A DNA stretch of 64,000 nt from the NCBI GenBank assembly GCA_020630915.1, contig JAHDIF010000001.1, positions 203,073 through 267,072 on the forward strand. The letters are read 5' to 3'. Below are positions 63,185-64,000 of the stretch, piece after piece. A model generated the notes under the pieces. It was not told the DNA's origin, searched no databases, and worked only from the letters and a program-made list of their open reading frames with translations. The stretch comes from Dokdonia sp. GTDB taxonomy: Bacteria; Bacteroidota; Bacteroidia; Flavobacteriales; Flavobacteriaceae. The stretch's first letter is position 1, and the number at the start of each line of letters is the position of its first letter. The translations under genes and the position numbers were made by a program.

Positions 63185-64000
63185 TTATGCTTCTTTTGTG
63201 TTTCTCACTTTAGTCTGATAGAAAACGTTAGGCTTTGTACCCACACTTTCTAATAAGTGATACATTCTATCATCCTGCTTTTGTTTGTAAACTTCACTTG
63301 AGTGATCATTAATATCACCAAAAGCAAGTGCCCCAGAGGTACAAGCATTACTACAAGCCGTTGCAAACTCTCCATCTTTTATTACTCTTCCGTCACGTTT
63401 TGCGTCAAGAATAGTCTTCTGTGTCATTTGTATACACATAGAACATTTTTCCATTACACCACGAGAACGCACCGTTACATCTGGATTAATTACCATACGA
63501 CCTAAGTCATTATTCATATGATAATCAAACTGATCATTACCATTATATAAGAACCAGTTAAAACGACGTACTTTGTAAGGACAGTTATTTGCACAATAAC
63601 GAGTTCCTACACAACGGTTATACGCCATATGGTTCTGACCTTGACGACCGTGTGAAGATGCTGCCACTGGACATACTGTCTCACAAGGAGCGTGATTACA
63701 GTGCTGGCACATAACTGGCTGGAATGCTACTTGCGGGTTTGCCGCAGGATCTTCCATTTCTCCAAATCCACCTAGAGAACCATTATCTCCAGATAATCCG
63801 CTAAAGTTGTCTTTCTTCTCATCATCCTGTGCAAACGTATCTTGTGAAGAATAGTATCTATCAATACGCAACCAGTGCATATCACGGCTACGACGTACTT
63901 CAGACTTTCCTACAACAGGAACATTATTTTCTGCGTGACAAGCGATCACACAAGCACCACATCCTGTACAGGCATTCAAATCTATCGCTAGATTAAAATG
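63185..64000 (-). CDS. actB: Alternative complex III subunit ActB, iron-sulfur part, C-terminal portion
   Basis: The frame is open to the window edge, and the visible 271 residues begin HFNLAIDLNACTGCGACV. They hold four clusters of cysteines: CTGCGACVIACHAEN, CQHCNHAPCETVCPVA, CVGTRYCANNCPYKVR and CSMCIQM, as in the ferredoxin half of ActB. The full protein also has a large molybdopterin-oxidoreductase-like half, which lies outside. ActB hands electrons onward in the complex. It is followed by actC after 36 bases. Confidence 0.9.
   Translation of the reverse strand, partial: HFNLAIDLNACTGCGACVIACHAENNVPVVGKSEVRRSRDMHWLRIDRYYSSQDTFAQDDEKKDNFSGLSGDNGSLGGFGEMEDPAANPQVAFQPVMCQHCNHAPCETVCPVAASSHGRQGQNHMAYNRCVGTRYCANNCPYKVRRFNWFLYNGNDQFDYHMNNDLGRMVINPDVTVRSRGVMEKCSMCIQMTQKTILDAKRDGRVIKDGEFATACSNACTSGALAFGDINDHSSEVYKQKQDDRMYHLLESVGTKPNVFYQTKVRNTKEA

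Overview
The window comes from a low-GC marine-type member of the Bacteroidetes, almost certainly family Flavobacteriaceae (a Dokdonia/Krokinobacter-like genome would fit, but no rRNA is present to fix the genus). The evidence is type IX secretion and gliding genes (sprA, a porP/sprF-family gene, a remB-like gene), alternative complex III joined to an aa3/caa3-type oxidase, TonB proteins of the Bacteroidetes type, a LytS/LytTR pair with TPRs, and TAnnTTTG-type -7 boxes. No rRNA, tRNA, CRISPR array, prophage or intact insertion sequence was seen.

Layout: 1-2.6 kb holds the end of bamA, two ompH/skp chaperone genes and murI. 2.6-9.1 kb holds a LytTR regulator and its kinase, a von Willebrand A protein, an OmpA lipoprotein and a PorP/SprF protein. 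9.4-13.9 kb holds a three-domain Nfu scaffold, dodecin, a DUF255 thioredoxin-like protein and an MscS channel. 13.9-21.9 kb is one long minus-strand operon for a MacB-like tripartite exporter (ATPase, two permeases, adaptor, TolC, second adaptor) ending in tsaB. 22.1-27.6 kb is the first respiratory cluster (ctaB, two subunit III genes, subunit IV, a SCO protein, DUF420 and small membrane proteins). 27.6-30.1 kb is a repeat-rich accessory stretch with an MBL hydrolase, a VOC protein and a lipoprotein. 30.1-34.8 kb holds a remB-like gene, two tonB paralogues, vanZ and gcvH. 34.9-45.4 kb holds the 7.5 kb sprA, ruvA and maeB. 45.5-52.1 kb is a disaccharide operon (two MFS transporters, trehalase, a second glycosidase, a PfkB kinase) with a LacI-type operator-like palindrome upstream. 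52.3-55.6 kb holds queG, a cytochrome P450 and ruvB. 55.8-64.0 kb is the second respiratory operon, alternative complex III (actB-F) with oxidase subunits II and I.

How the genes work together: electrons from quinol pass through alternative complex III to the oxidase encoded in the same operon. The 22-27 kb cluster supplies heme O synthesis, subunits III and IV, and a copper chaperone. BamA, OmpH/Skp, TonB, SprA, PorP and OmpA together make an outer-membrane-rich gene set.

The most unusual signal is not a gene. A 14-bp perfect palindrome, GCTTTCGCGAAAGC, occurs 13 times exactly and about 8 more times with one or two changes, roughly once per 3 kb, both between genes and inside reading frames. 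Inside genes it is usually read as AFAKA. Three positions carry almost the same 60-bp extension of the palindrome, and two more carry a diverged form. Two of the five lie in frame inside genes, giving about 20 extra residues near the N-termini of a VWA protein and a trehalase. This resembles the Rickettsia palindromic elements in behaviour, though not in sequence. Other repeat families (MITE-like inverted repeats at 29.2-29.6 kb, a fold-back element at 27.7-27.9 kb) sit in the accessory region.
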